Positions 1-8,792 of a stretch of 64,000 nucleotides of DNA are shown here, piece by piece. Within the stretch, counting starts at the first letter, position 1. Each line of letters begins with the position of its first letter. The notes under the pieces are model-generated. The model was given only the letters and a program-made list of their open reading frames with translations, made no database searches and had not been told where the DNA came from. The stretch is from contig NZ_CP133777.1 in NCBI RefSeq assembly GCF_034347385.1, positions 3,596,001 through 3,660,000 on the forward strand, given 5' to 3'. The DNA comes from Actimicrobium sp. CCC2.4 (GTDB taxonomy: Bacteria > Pseudomonadota > Gammaproteobacteria > Burkholderiales > Burkholderiaceae_D). Position numbers and translations under genes: made by a program.

Positions 1-85
1 GGATTGCCGCGATGGCAATCGTGATCATTAATTCAATCAGCGTGAACGCGGCGGGTTGCCGCACCCGGGGGAGGGAACGTTTCAT
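1..85 (-). CDS. Type IV pilin/pseudopilin-like protein, 5' end only (truncated by window edge)
   Basis: Only the first 28 codons are in the window; the rest runs off the left edge. The reading gives a short basic leader (MKRSLPRVRQPAA) followed by FTLIELMITIAIAAI, the prepilin N-methylation/cleavage motif with the conserved Glu five residues into the hydrophobic stretch. The protein would be a substrate of prepilin peptidase and belong to a type IV pilus or type II secretion pseudopilus. The ATG at 83-85 follows an AGGTGG ribosome-binding sequence. Which pilin or pseudopilin it is cannot be told from this fragment. Confidence 0.8.
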   Translation of the reverse strand, partial: MKRSLPRVRQPAAFTLIELMITIAIAAI

Positions 86-242
86 GACATCGGCCACCTG
101 GATTGAGTAGATATCGGGCGATGTAGGCGTCGCCCCCTATGCTGCTTTAACTGCTTTAGTTTCCCAGGGAGAATATATGGCAGGGTCGGTCTACGCCATT
201 GCCGTAGTGACGAGCGGCAATGTTGACGGGACCAAAGGCTGG

Positions 243-947
243 CTAGCGGTAGGTTACTGCGGCGACGCCGCCGGCCTCCAGATGCGCAAAATTATTCAGG
301 TAACTCAGGCTGACCCGGTCGCCGCTGTAAAGCAGCTTGGTTACGCCGCCGTTGGCCAGCATCCAGTTCAACTCCAGCATCTTGTGGTCCGGCATGCCCA
401 ATACATGCTGACACAGCGTCGAGATGGTGCCGCCCGACGTAAAGATGATGACCGACTGCCCGTTGCCTGGCGTCATCAGTACCCGCTGTAGAGCGGCAAT
501 GCAGCGTGCCTGGAATGCCGGCCAGGTTTCGAGGTAGTCGGCATCATCGTTGCCGGCCATCCAGCGCGCTGTGGCAGCTTCAAAAAGTTGCTGGAACGCC
601 TGGCGCGGTTGCTCGCTCTCTACCAGGAAACGTGTCACATATTCCGGATCGCTGAGCTCCGGGCGATACCGTGTGAAAATTTCCTGGTGGTCGTATTCGG
701 CGAAACCTGCATCGGTTTCCCAATCGCCCTCCTTGCGCAAGTTGCGCGGCAACGCGCCGAGGCAAGCAACTGCCGTCTGGCGGTGCCGGTTCATGCCGCC
801 CGTCAGCACGCGACTGAAGCCCTGGCGCTTTTCTGCATACCATTCGCCCAGCAGGCGGGCCTGCTGGACACCAAGGTCGGAAAGTCGATCGTAATTGGCG
901 CTGCCAAACGAGGCTTGACCGTGTCGTACCAAATAAATTTGTCCCAT
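243..947 (-). CDS. Histidine phosphatase family protein (phosphoglycerate mutase fold), second His apparently replaced
   Basis: A 234-residue protein starting at the ATG at 945-947 (MGQIYLVRHGQ). The longer reading upstream overlaps fumC and has no family resemblance. The N-terminal LVRHGQA motif (residues 6-12) carries the phospho-accepting His of the phosphoglycerate-mutase-like superfamily. Near residue 171, where the family usually has a second His (S-H-G-G), this protein reads F-T-S-G-G-T, so that His seems to be Ser. It lies 17 bp downstream of fumC on the same strand and is probably co-transcribed. Substrate is unknown; it could be a phosphatase with altered chemistry. Confidence 0.8.
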   Translation of the reverse strand: MGQIYLVRHGQASFGSANYDRLSDLGVQQARLLGEWYAEKRQGFSRVLTGGMNRHRQTAVACLGALPRNLRKEGDWETDAGFAEYDHQEIFTRYRPELSDPEYVTRFLVESEQPRQAFQQLFEAATARWMAGNDDADYLETWPAFQARCIAALQRVLMTPGNGQSVIIFTSGGTISTLCQHVLGMPDHKMLELNWMLANGGVTKLLYSGDRVSLSYLNNFAHLEAGGVAAVTYR

Positions 948-964
948 GATCCTGAAATATCCTT

Positions 965-2359
965 TTATACGTCCGGCGTCGTCATCTGCCGTGGCTGCAC
1001 CCAACGCGCAAAATCTTCGGCACTGACATAGCCGAGTGCCATGGCAGCTTGCTTGAGGCTGCACCCGTCGCCATGCGCGCGCTTGGCAATCTGCGCCGCG
1101 CGATCATAGCCGATGTGCGGGGTCAGTGCGGTTACCAGCATCAATGAACGCGCCAGCAATTCGTCGATACGTGCGTCATTGGGCACGATACCCCGGACGC
1201 AATGGGCATCGAAACTGGCCATTCCGTCGGCCAGCAAGCGCACGCTTTGCAGGAAGGCGTGGGCGATCAACGGCTTGAAAACATTGAGCTCGAAGTTACC
1301 GGACGCCCCTCCCACCGTGATGGCGACATCATTGCCGAACACCTGGCAGCACAGCATCGTCAGGGCTTCGCACTGGGTCGGATTGACCTTGCCCGGCATG
1401 ATGGAACTGCCCGGCTCGTTGGCCGGGATGCTGATTTCACCAAGACCGGAGCGCGGGCCGGAGGCCAGCCAGCGCACGTCGTTGGCAATTTTCATGAGAG
1501 CAGTGGCGAGGGTCTTGAGCGCGCCATGCGCAGCGACCATCGGTTCATGACCGGCCAGTGCGGCGAACTTGTTGACGGCGCTGGTATAAGGCAGGCCTTG
1601 GGAGCGCGCCAGTTCGACCGCCACCAGCTCGCCAAAACCGGCCGGCGCATTGAGCCCGGTACCGACTGCCGTGCCGCCTGCAGCCAGTGCCTGCAATCCG
1701 GCCAGCGACGACGCGATGGCCGATTCGGCAAACTCAAGTTGCGCTACATAACCCGAAAATTCCTGGCCCAGGGTCAATGGCGTGGCGTCCTGCAAATGGG
1801 TGCGACCGATCTTGACGATATCGCTGAAGCCGGTGGATTTCAGTTGCAAGGACTGGCGCAATGCCTGCAAGGCGGGGATCAGGTGCTGCGTGATCGCACC
1901 GCTGGCAGCGACATGCATCGCCGTCGGAAAAATATCATTGGACGACTGGCCCAGGTTGACTTCGTCATTCGGATGCAGCAGTCGCCCCGCCCCGCGTGGA
2001 CCGCCCAGCAATTCGGACGCCCGGTTGGCCAGGACTTCGTTCATGTTCATATTGGTCTGGGTGCCGGAGCCGGTCTGCCAGAGCGCCAGCGGAAACTCGC
2101 TCGCATGCTGCCCGGCGATGACTTCATCGGCCGCCTGCACGATGGCACCCACCTTGTCGGCGGGCAGTCTGCCGAGCGCGCCATTGACGCGAGCGCAGGC
2201 CCGTTTGACGGCGGCCAGCGCAACGATCAATTCAGCGGGCATGCGCTCGGTCGAGATACGGAAAAATTCGAGGGAACGCTGGGTCTGGGCACCCCAGAGC
2301 CGGGCGGCGGGTACGGCGATGGGACCGAAGCTGTCGATCTCGGTACGGGTCTCGGACAT
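965..2359 (-). CDS. fumC: Class II fumarate hydratase
   Basis: A 464-residue protein of the usual length for the heat-stable, iron-free class II fumarase, which hydrates fumarate to L-malate in the citric acid cycle in the cytoplasm. The superfamily signature [11 protein letters not shown] is present near residue 320, with the substrate-binding region [10 protein letters not shown]-type segment (here [19 protein letters not shown]) near residue 97 and [11 protein letters not shown] near residue 187. The start [12 protein letters not shown] matches the family N-terminus. The histidine phosphatase follows 17 bp downstream. Related aspartase and argininosuccinate lyase families are less likely given the close match to the FumC pattern. 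Confidence 0.97.
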   Translation of the reverse strand: MSETRTEIDSFGPIAVPAARLWGAQTQRSLEFFRISTERMPAELIVALAAVKRACARVNGALGRLPADKVGAIVQAADEVIAGQHASEFPLALWQTGSGTQTNMNMNEVLANRASELLGGPRGAGRLLHPNDEVNLGQSSNDIFPTAMHVAASGAITQHLIPALQALRQSLQLKSTGFSDIVKIGRTHLQDATPLTLGQEFSGYVAQLEFAESAIASSLAGLQALAAGGTAVGTGLNAPAGFGELVAVELARSQGLPYTSAVNKFAALAGHEPMVAAHGALKTLATALMKIANDVRWLASGPRSGLGEISIPANEPGSSIMPGKVNPTQCEALTMLCCQVFGNDVAITVGGASGNFELNVFKPLIAHAFLQSVRLLADGMASFDAHCVRGIVPNDARIDELLARSLMLVTALTPHIGYDRAAQIAKRAHGDGCSLKQAAMALGYVSAEDFARWVQPRQMTTPDV

Positions 2360-2423
2360 GGATGACTTTCGAAAACAACAAGGCCATTATCATGCACCAA
2401 TCGCCGGCCCCCGTGGTGCGCAG

Positions 2424-3083
2424 TCAGGTTCCGACGCGATTGCGGTCGATCATGAACAGCACCAGTACCAGGCCGGCAGTGGCACCCACAAAGAAGACGC
2501 TGCCAAACAGCCAGAATGCCAGCGGTATCGCACCAAACAGCGCACGCATGCCGATGCTGTAAAAACTGCCGGCCCGATTAAGCCGGCGGGCCACGCTAAC
2601 CGGTGACAGCGTGCCCACCGCCGCGCAAGCCGGCAGGTTGATCATGAACATCACATGATTGAGCATGCGGATCGTCATCGCAAACGCAAAGAAAGCGATG
2701 ATCAGCGCTGTCAGCAGGCACAGTATTTTGATCGTCCACCAGCCCGGCGGTGACACGAGTCCGGGGTTCAACGCATGCCACGTGTGACCGAGGTTTTCCG
2801 ATTGCCCGGACAAGGTCAGCGTACCGAGAATGAGCAGCGCTGCCGACGACCCCTTGAACGTTGCCGCCATCGACAGATTGCGTAGGGTCTGGATGGCCAG
2901 CACTTCCAGGCCGGGCGTCGACATCACGTGCCGCACCCACAACCCGCGCGCAGTTTGATTCACCCGGTGGATGCTGTAGTCCGGACTACGCCGGACCTGC
3001 CAGTACAGCCATCCGTAATACGCCAGCAACAGCGTAACGCTACTCAGCAAGGCCAGAAGATCAGCACTGAACCACATTTCCAT
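2424..3083 (-). CDS. DUF599-family membrane protein
   Basis: A 219-residue predicted inner-membrane protein beginning MEMWFSADLLALL. I chose the ATG at 3081-3083 because GGAG lies about seven bases upstream and because the longer reading would overlap the cation transporter gene. At least four hydrophobic segments are visible: near residues 8-28, 80-100, 115-140 and 185-210. The sequence YGWLYWQVRRSPDYSIHRVNQ followed by a membrane region is typical of DUF599, a family of unknown function. It starts 22 bp downstream of the cation diffusion facilitator gene and probably shares its transcript. No function can be assigned. Confidence 0.8.
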   Translation of the reverse strand: MEMWFSADLLALLSSVTLLLAYYGWLYWQVRRSPDYSIHRVNQTARGLWVRHVMSTPGLEVLAIQTLRNLSMAATFKGSSAALLILGTLTLSGQSENLGHTWHALNPGLVSPPGWWTIKILCLLTALIIAFFAFAMTIRMLNHVMFMINLPACAAVGTLSPVSVARRLNRAGSFYSIGMRALFGAIPLAFWLFGSVFFVGATAGLVLVLFMIDRNRVGT

Positions 3084-3105
3084 GTCGACTCCGGTGGCTC
3101 TCGGG

Positions 3106-4044
3106 TTAGTCGGATAAATGAAGCACGCAGCCCTGGCCAAGCGACTGCTGCTGAATCTGGATGGTGGTGTGCGCAATCCGGTAGCGTTCAGTCAACTGCT
3201 GCGACAAATCCGCCATGAAGGCATCACCAGGATGGCCTTCATGCATGACCAGATGAGCGGTCAATGCCGCCTCGGTGGTACTCATGCCCCATATATGCAA
3301 ATCCTGTACGGCGCTCACGCCTGGCAGCGCCAATAGAAATTGTTCGACCGCATCCAGATCGATGTTGGCCGGCACCGCGCTGAGCGCCAGGCGTATCGCT
3401 TCGCGCAGCAGGTTCCAGGTGCCGTACAGGATAACGGCAACGATCACCAGGCTCAGCAGCGCGTCGATCAAGTACCAGCCCGTGAACAGCATGATTGCCG
3501 CGCCGACCACCACAGCCAGCGATACCAGTGCATCGGCTGCCATGTGCAGGAACGCGCCACGGATGTTCAGATCGTCTTTGCTGCCGGCGACAAACAGCCA
3601 TGCCGACAAGCCATTGATGACAATCCCGATTCCAGCAACCACCATTACCGTGACGCTGGCCACCGGTGCCGGTTCGGAAAACCGGCTCAGGGCCTCCCAG
3701 GCAATCGCTGCGCAGGCAATCAGCAGTAACAGTGCGTTGGCCAGTGCCGCCAGGATGGAACTGCTGCGCAGGCCGTAGGTGTAGCGTCCGCTCGGCTGTT
3801 TGCGGGCCAATAATGCAGCACCCCAGGCGAGCAATAAGCCCAGCACGTCAGACAAGTTATGACCGGCATCGGCCAGCAAGGCGGTCGACTGCGCAATGAA
3901 GCCGTAAGCAAATTCGACGGCGACAAAGACAACATTGAGGACAATGGCGATCGCAAACGCGGCGTTATGGTTGGCGGGAACGGCATGGTGATGGCCGTGA
4001 TGGCCATGATCGTGGCCGGCATGGTCATGGTGGTGTGAACTCAC
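3106..4044 (-). CDS. Cation diffusion facilitator (CzcD/DmeF-like divalent metal exporter)
   Basis: A 312-residue protein with a His-rich cytoplasmic N-terminus (HHHDHAGHDHGHHGHHH, residues 4-20), six hydrophobic segments, and the metal-site pairs of the family: HNLSD in TM2 (within ADAGHNLSDVLG) and HMAADALVS in TM5. The C-terminal domain (about 215-300) is the cytoplasmic dimerisation region. Members exchange Zn2+, Co2+ or related ions for protons at the inner membrane. The start codon is GTG at 4042-4044, with AAGGA about ten bases upstream; no in-frame ATG precedes the His-rich stretch. Which metal it moves is not decided by sequence. Confidence 0.92.
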   Translation of the reverse strand: MSSHHHDHAGHDHGHHGHHHAVPANHNAAFAIAIVLNVVFVAVEFAYGFIAQSTALLADAGHNLSDVLGLLLAWGAALLARKQPSGRYTYGLRSSSILAALANALLLLIACAAIAWEALSRFSEPAPVASVTVMVVAGIGIVINGLSAWLFVAGSKDDLNIRGAFLHMAADALVSLAVVVGAAIMLFTGWYLIDALLSLVIVAVILYGTWNLLREAIRLALSAVPANIDLDAVEQFLLALPGVSAVQDLHIWGMSTTEAALTAHLVMHEGHPGDAFMADLSQQLTERYRIAHTTIQIQQQSLGQGCVLHLSD

Positions 4045-4096
4045 GAAGACAGGTCCTTGTTTCGGGTCGATCGTACAGAAAAGATAAAACGAACCG

Positions 4097-4447
4097 TCAA
4101 TCGTTACCCGGCGTGCTGCCCGGATCCGGAAGCAGGCAGGCGTCGATGACTTGCAAATCGTTATCCCGCGCGAAGTCCATCACGAAATGGAATGCCAGCG
4201 GTTCGATCAGGCGAAGCGCTTCGTCAACTACCACTGATTTCACGCCATTGAGCACGGTCGGACGGACGTACGGAGAATACTTCAAATGGGCATTGCGCCC
4301 ACCCGAGCCCTCCGGCCGGAAACAGGACATGGCACCGCACAGGCGCTCTGTCCAGTCACTGGGACGGAATTGCTTTCCAGCGCTGGTCAGTCCCAGGATG
4401 AAAAATTCGTTTGCGACTATTGGTGCTTGTTTGTCTGGATCGGCCAT
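4097..4447 (-). CDS. DUF3579 domain-containing protein
   Basis: A 116-residue soluble protein with the conserved block GLTSAGKQFRPSDWTERLCG (about residues 19-38), which I recognise as the DUF3579 family common in betaproteobacteria. The middle contains YSPYVRPTVLNGVKSVVVD and the C-terminus has RDNDLQVIDACLLP, also typical. No function is established for the family. The gene stands alone between the cation transporter and the CobD/CbiB-like gene, all on the minus strand. The full family length is present and I see no frameshift. Confidence 0.85.
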   Translation of the reverse strand: MADPDKQAPIVANEFFILGLTSAGKQFRPSDWTERLCGAMSCFRPEGSGGRNAHLKYSPYVRPTVLNGVKSVVVDEALRLIEPLAFHFVMDFARDNDLQVIDACLLPDPGSTPGND

Positions 4448-4559
4448 GGGTAAGGCTGGTTACGAAAAAGAAGACGGCGGGTTGGCCCGGGGTTACAGTA
4501 GCCCCTTGAATTCTTACAAATTATATCTTATAGAAGACTTGATCAAACATTGGATGTCG

Positions 4560-4596
4560 GATGCCGGAGCCGGAAGCCCGGAGCGTCTCCGGCATC
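4560..4596 (-). terminator. Stem-loop after the CobD/CbiB-like gene
   Basis: GATGCCGGAG (4560-4569) and CTCCGGCATC (4587-4596) form a perfect 10-bp inverted repeat with a 17-base loop, starting three bases after the stop codon of the minus-strand gene at 4600. There is no run of U after the stem, so it may be an mRNA 3'-end stabiliser or part of a factor-dependent terminator rather than a classic intrinsic terminator. Confidence 0.5.
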
Positions 4597-4599
4597 TCG

Positions 4600-5556
4600 T
4601 TATCCCAGCCACACGGCCACTGATAGCAGCAGCAGTAAAAGCATCCATAACAACAGCGCGCGCCACACCAGGCCGACGGTACTTTGCAGCGCACGGGCGG
4701 TGGGTTCTTCTCCGGGTGGCGCATCTGATTCCAGGTCTGTCGCTTCCAGCGTGGTGGGATCGACCGGCATTACGTTGGCAGCGCCTTGTAACGGCGTACC
4801 GAGACGGATGCCCAGTGCTCCGCTGCCTGCAGCGAGGATGATGCCGACGGCCTCGTCCTGCCAGCGACTCGCAAAATTGCGCCACGCATAGATCGCGTCT
4901 TCGAAATTACCCACGATGGCAAAGGCGATTGCGGTCAGGCGAGCCGGTATCCAGTCGATCCAGTAAAACGCCCGCGCCGCAAACACGCCGAAAGCTTCGT
5001 TTTTCATGTGTTCGGGTTCATTCCAGGCCCGCGCCAGATATTCGGCCACGCGGTACATGACCGCGCACGCCGGCCCGACCGGCATCAGGAACCAGAAAAA
5101 TACACCGAAGACGTTGCGGTGCGTCGTCACCAGTGCCTTTTCGACGGAGATACGGGCGATTTCGCCGGACTCCATTGCGCTGGTGTCCTGCTTCGTCCAC
5201 TCCGCCAGCAAAATGCGCGCTGCGGCATCATCACCGCTATTGAGCGCGAGTTGTATCGACGAGTAGTAATGACTGTAATGACGAAATCCGAGTGTCAGGT
5301 AGACGATCAGGATATTCCAGGCCAGCGCGGCGAATGGGCTCAGGCGCAAGGCCAGCCAGTAGATCAGTGCCGTCGGCACCATCAGCGCAGCCATCACGAG
5401 AAACCATCCAAGTTTTCCATGATGGGCGTGACCGGCGTTGAACCAGAGCTCCATGCGCGCAGCCAGTAGCTTGATGCCGCCGTAAATCGGATTATCCGCA
5501 CGCAGCGGCTTAAGTTGTTCTATCAGCAATGCGCACAAAATCGAAAGAAATGTCAT
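4600..5556 (-). CDS. CobD/CbiB-like (AmpE-like) membrane protein
   Basis: A 318-residue multi-spanning protein. The N-terminus MTFLSILCALLIEQLKPLR, the soluble loop with GFRHYSHYYSSIQLALNSGD, and the central GVFFWFLMPVGPACAVMYRVAEYLA match the group annotated as CobD/CbiB family in Burkholderiales, which is close to AmpE. Hydrophobic stretches lie near 1-18, 48-92, 148-170, 205-220, 240-255 and 295-317. No other cobalamin gene is nearby, so a role in adenosylcobinamide phosphate synthesis is doubtful and an AmpE-like regulatory role is equally possible. It follows the CoA pyrophosphatase gene after about 95 bp. Confidence 0.72.
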   Translation of the reverse strand: MTFLSILCALLIEQLKPLRADNPIYGGIKLLAARMELWFNAGHAHHGKLGWFLVMAALMVPTALIYWLALRLSPFAALAWNILIVYLTLGFRHYSHYYSSIQLALNSGDDAAARILLAEWTKQDTSAMESGEIARISVEKALVTTHRNVFGVFFWFLMPVGPACAVMYRVAEYLARAWNEPEHMKNEAFGVFAARAFYWIDWIPARLTAIAFAIVGNFEDAIYAWRNFASRWQDEAVGIILAAGSGALGIRLGTPLQGAANVMPVDPTTLEATDLESDAPPGEEPTARALQSTVGLVWRALLLWMLLLLLLSVAVWLG

Positions 5557-5651
5557 CAGGACGCCTTAAATTACTCAGTTCCCGTACCTTAACGCAGCAC
5601 AGGATCGGAATCAAACCGGACCCATCGATAACGGACGATGGCAGTCTCTGT

Positions 5652-6323
5652 TCAAGCCCGTAAAAAATGAAAAAGATTGCGCAAGATTCCCGCAGTCGCA
5701 CCCCAAATAAAGAAGCGTTCGTAAGGCATTGCGTAGAAGGTGCGGTGCCCCGCACCATCCGGCAGTTCGAGCGCGCGACGCTGATGATGCATGCCATCCA
5801 TCAGAAAAGCGAGCGGCACCTCGAAGATCTCGTCAACCTCGCCCGGTTCGGCGCGCAAGTCAAAGGGAGGCTGAACCAATGCGACCACCGGCGTGATCTG
5901 GTAACCCGTCATCGTGATGTACTCGGGCAAGGTGCCGATCACATCGATATGACGACGGGCCAGGCCGATTTCTTCTTCGGTTTCACGCAGGGCGGTTTCG
6001 ATGGAAGAACTGTCACCGACATCGGCGCGCCCGCCCGGAAAGGCAATCTGGCCGGGATGATTGGTCAGGTTGGGACTGCGCTGGGTCAGCAGCATCGTCA
6101 ACCCGTGGCTGCGCTCGACGATGGGCAGCAACACCGAGGCTGGGATGGGCACCCTTGCTGCCAACAAGCCCGGGCGCTCGTCGCTGCTCTCCTGGGTCCA
6201 GTCCTCGGGCGCGGCAAACCGCTGCCGCAGCCACATCCCGTTGAGTCGTGTGTCGAGCACGCATTGCTCGCCAGCTACCGAGTCGACGGGAACACATTGG
6301 GGATCGAACAGCAGTCTGGGCAC
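5652..6323 (-). CDS. CoA pyrophosphatase (Nudix hydrolase, NudL/YeaB-like)
   Basis: A 223-residue Nudix protein. It has the NudL-type segment LLTQRSPNLTNHPGQIAFPGG followed by the Nudix helix REtEEEIGL (as RETEEEIGL), then IGTLPEYITMTGYQITPVV. The family hydrolyses CoA and its thioesters to 4'-phosphopantetheine and 3',5'-ADP. I place the start at GTG 6321-6323 (reads VPRLLFDPQ), which has AGGA five bases upstream. The in-frame ATG at 6411-6413 lies inside the rplS terminator stem, so it is an unlikely start. It is separated from the ribosomal operon by that terminator. Confidence 0.85.
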   Translation of the reverse strand: MPRLLFDPQCVPVDSVAGEQCVLDTRLNGMWLRQRFAAPEDWTQESSDERPGLLAARVPIPASVLLPIVERSHGLTMLLTQRSPNLTNHPGQIAFPGGRADVGDSSSIETALRETEEEIGLARRHIDVIGTLPEYITMTGYQITPVVALVQPPFDLRAEPGEVDEIFEVPLAFLMDGMHHQRRALELPDGAGHRTFYAMPYERFFIWGATAGILRNLFHFLRA

Positions 6324-6397
6324 AGGAATCCTGAAGAAGACAAACAAGGAGGGTACGGTACCATTTTGTGACGTATCGCCATGGACCGGCAGCAAAG

Positions 6398-6425
6398 CAA
6401 AAAGGGGCACCATGAGGCACCCCTT
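6398..6425 (-). terminator. Intrinsic terminator of the rpsP-rimM-trmD-rplS operon
   Basis: On the minus strand AAGGGGTGCC (6425-6416), loop TCAT, and GGTGCCCCTT (6411-6402) form a 10-bp stem with two G-U pairs, followed by a run of five T. It begins 25 bases after the rplS stop codon. This is a standard Rho-independent terminator. Confidence 0.88.
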
Positions 6426-6449
6426 AAAAACTCAACTTGCAGCGACTAT

Positions 6450-6836
6450 TTACGCGGCTGCTTTTTTCGCGACGACGCGACGGTTCGGCAGTTTTTCTTT
6501 GATACGCGCCGATTTACCGGAACGCTCACGCAAGTAATACAGCTTGGCGCGGCGGACATCACCACGACGCTTGACTTCGATCGAGGCGATCAGCGGTGAA
6601 TACAGCTGGAACGTACGCTCGACGCCTTCGCCGGACGAGATCTTGCGAACGATGAAGTTCGAGTTCAAGCCACGGTTACGACGGGAAATCACGACGCCTT
6701 CGTAAGCCTGAGCACGCTTGCGGGTGCCCTCGACGACGTTGACGCTGACGATAACGGTATCGCCTGGTGCGAAATCAGGGATGCTCTTGCCCAAACGGGC
6801 AATTTCTTCTTGCTCAAGTTGCTGGATCAGATCCAT
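6450..6836 (-). CDS. rplS: 50S ribosomal protein L19
   Basis: A 128-residue protein starting [16 protein letters not shown]. The ATG at 6834-6836 has AAGGAG six bases upstream. The body contains [20 protein letters not shown] and the conserved [18 protein letters not shown] and [20 protein letters not shown] segments, all diagnostic of bacterial L19, which sits at the 30S-50S interface. It ends in a basic, Ala-rich tail ([10 protein letters not shown]). It is the last gene of the conserved rpsP-rimM-trmD-rplS operon and is followed by a strong intrinsic terminator. Confidence 0.99.
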   Translation of the reverse strand: MDLIQQLEQEEIARLGKSIPDFAPGDTVIVSVNVVEGTRKRAQAYEGVVISRRNRGLNSNFIVRKISSGEGVERTFQLYSPLIASIEVKRRGDVRRAKLYYLRERSGKSARIKEKLPNRRVVAKKAAA

Positions 6837-6948
6837 TTGAAACTCCTTGTGCCATCTTGCTGACGCCGGGTGTTTGCACACCGTGTTGCCCAGTAGAGGA
6901 TGGGATTAGCCATGCGGATCGACGAAAAAGCCGTCCGCTCGATACAAC

Positions 6949-7698
6949 CTACTGCAAACTGCTTAAAAACTGTTCATCCTTGCGACTCAGCGCACCCGCA
7001 GCACGGGCATTCTCAATCAGATCAGGACGCTTCCTGAAGGTCGCCGCGAGCGCTTGCTCGCGACGCCACTTCAGGATGTCGGCGTGGTTGCCCCCCATGA
7101 GTACCGGCGGCACAACCACACCTTCGGCTACTTCAGGCCGCGTGTAGTGCGGACAATCCAGCAAACCGTTGACGAAACTGTCTTCTACTGCCGACGCATC
7201 ATCATGCAACGCGCCAGGCAGTTGCCGGATAACCGCATCCATCAAGGCCATTGCGGGCAACTCACCACCCGACAATACAAAATCTCCGAGACTGATTTCT
7301 TCGTCCACACAGCGCTCGATCAAGCGCTGATCAACCGCTTCATAGCGACCGCACAACAAGATCAAACCGGGCTCAAGTGCGAGTTGCATCACACGCTCGT
7401 GTGTCAGCGCTCGCCCTTGCGGGGACAGATATACGACCCGCGGCACCGCCAGACCGAGTTGCTGCTGCCTTGCTTTCGAGGCCACGATCGCTGCTTCCAG
7501 CGGCTTGACCAGCATCACCATGCCAGGACCGCCGCCGTAAGGCCGGTCGTCCACAGTACGGTGCTTGTCGCTGGTGAAATCACGCGGATTCCATAGCGAC
7601 AGACCCCACTTTTTCTGCTCAAAGGCTCGCCGCGTGATACCTGACTGTGTCAGTGCGGTGAACATTTCAGGAAAAAGAGTGATGACGTCAAACTGCAT
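6949..7698 (-). CDS. trmD: tRNA (guanine-N1-)-methyltransferase
   Basis: A 249-residue SPOUT methyltransferase that makes m1G37 in tRNAs reading CNN codons, preventing +1 frameshifts. Visible hallmarks are [13 protein letters not shown] at the start, [14 protein letters not shown], and the knot region [16 protein letters not shown] followed by [16 protein letters not shown]. The ATG at 7696-7698 has GGAG six bases upstream, better than the ATG seven codons earlier. It lies 35 bp downstream of rimM and 112 bp upstream of rplS, the standard order. Confidence 0.98.
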   Translation of the reverse strand: MQFDVITLFPEMFTALTQSGITRRAFEQKKWGLSLWNPRDFTSDKHRTVDDRPYGGGPGMVMLVKPLEAAIVASKARQQQLGLAVPRVVYLSPQGRALTHERVMQLALEPGLILLCGRYEAVDQRLIERCVDEEISLGDFVLSGGELPAMALMDAVIRQLPGALHDDASAVEDSFVNGLLDCPHYTRPEVAEGVVVPPVLMGGNHADILKWRREQALAATFRKRPDLIENARAAGALSRKDEQFLSSLQ

Positions 7699-7733
7699 CG
7701 ATAGCTCCGACCTGCACACTGCTTGTCGGGATA

Positions 7734-8297
7734 CTAATAATCCAGACCCCAGTCCACGGTGATTTTCCTGGCTTGCTGATCGACAGTCCTGACGAACTGA
7801 CCAACGAACGGGATCAGGATTTCGTCGGGCTTGTCAGCGCCGGAAACCATGGCTGCTTCGACCCGCAAGATCGGGTGGGCACCGTTGTCCATCATGTCAT
7901 GGACTACGCCGATGCTCTCGCCTTGCAGGTTTTCAACCGCCAGTCCGATCAGATCAACCCAATAAAATTCTCCGTCAGGCAAGACAGGAAAGCGACTGCG
8001 CGGAATTTGTACCGAAGTGCCTTTCAGCGCCTCTGCGGCATCCCGTCCGGCCACTCCGGCCAACTGCACAACGACATCGCCGCTATGCATCTTTGCCTGC
8101 ATGACATCCACATCATGCAAGGCTGGCTTATCCAGCCACCAGGTTCTCGCATTGAGCAGCGCATCCCCGGTCGACGAGAAAGGCTTGATCCGGACCCAAC
8201 CATTGAGGCCGTAAGCACCGGATACATACCCTACCTGAACCAGATCAGCGGGAACAATGACTCCCGAACCGGCGTTGCTTGGCGAATTAACTGTCAA
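7734..8297 (-). CDS. rimM: Ribosome maturation factor RimM
   Basis: A 187-residue protein with an N-terminal RimM barrel ([21 protein letters not shown], about residues 20-40) and a C-terminal PRC-like barrel ([14 protein letters not shown], about 108-121; [14 protein letters not shown], about 159-172). RimM binds S19 and helps mature the 30S head. The start appears to be TTG at 8295-8297, 12 bp after the rpsP stop; no in-frame ATG or GTG lies between it and the conserved core. It is the second gene of the rpsP operon. Confidence 0.95.
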   Translation of the reverse strand: MTVNSPSNAGSGVIVPADLVQVGYVSGAYGLNGWVRIKPFSSTGDALLNARTWWLDKPALHDVDVMQAKMHSGDVVVQLAGVAGRDAAEALKGTSVQIPRSRFPVLPDGEFYWVDLIGLAVENLQGESIGVVHDMMDNGAHPILRVEAAMVSGADKPDEILIPFVGQFVRTVDQQARKITVDWGLDY

Positions 8298-8309
8298 ACC
8301 TGAATCTAC

Positions 8310-8561
8310 TTAAACTGCTGCTTTGGCAACTTGGGCCACGAGACGAGCAACTGTCGGGGACAGTTGGGCGCCAACGCCTTCCCAGTATGTCAAACGATCC
8401 TGAGCAATCCGGACCGACTCTTCGGCACCGGAGGCAACCGGATTGTAGAAACCGATGCGTTCGATGAAGCGACCGTCGCGGCGATTGCGCGAATCAGTTG
8501 CAACGATATTAAAGAAAGGACGCTTTTTTGCGCCTCCACGAGCTAAACGAATAACGACCAT
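8310..8561 (-). CDS. rpsP: 30S ribosomal protein S16
   Basis: An 83-residue protein starting [20 protein letters not shown], the S16 signature, followed by [16 protein letters not shown]. The ATG is at 8559-8561 with a GGAA sequence upstream; an ATG nine codons earlier is less likely because the family begins MVVIRL. S16 is an early-binding 30S assembly protein. It leads the rpsP-rimM-trmD-rplS operon and is preceded by a recognisable sigma-70 promoter. Confidence 0.99.
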   Translation of the reverse strand: MVVIRLARGGAKKRPFFNIVATDSRNRRDGRFIERIGFYNPVASGAEESVRIAQDRLTYWEGVGAQLSPTVARLVAQVAKAAV

Positions 8562-8602
8562 AATATTTCCAATAAGTGTTTCGTACACGGAAAAAGCCGC
8601 GA

Positions 8603-8632
8603 ATTATAGCCTGAAGCAGGGGCCGGTCGCAA
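8603..8632 (-). promoter_or_regulatory. Sigma-70 promoter of the rpsP operon
   Basis: On the minus strand TTGCGA (8632-8627) and TATAAT (8608-8603) are separated by 18 bases, ending about 40 bases before the rpsP ATG. The -10 is a perfect consensus and the -35 matches four of six positions. No other plausible promoter is visible in this gap. Confidence 0.75.
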
Positions 8633-8792
8633 TACTTAAACCACCCCCGGATAGAATGACCCGCGATTGCAGCCATTGCAGTGACTCCGGCGCTAGTGCA
8701 CACTGCGGCTCGGCCCTGCCCCAGACTTCGCGCCTGCCTTGATTGCCTTACTTTACAACTTACTTTTTACTTCTCCTACTGCGGTACTTTTC

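Noticed and set aside
177-491. Open frame on the plus strand preceded by AGGGAG and an ATG
   Set aside because: Most of it is antisense to the histidine-phosphatase-family gene and the protein has no recognisable features, so the good ribosome-binding site is taken as chance.
1202-2365. 387-codon plus-strand frame across fumC
   Set aside because: It is the mirror of the well-supported fumC coding sequence and has biased, Arg/Gln/Gly-rich composition typical of antisense frames in GC-rich DNA.
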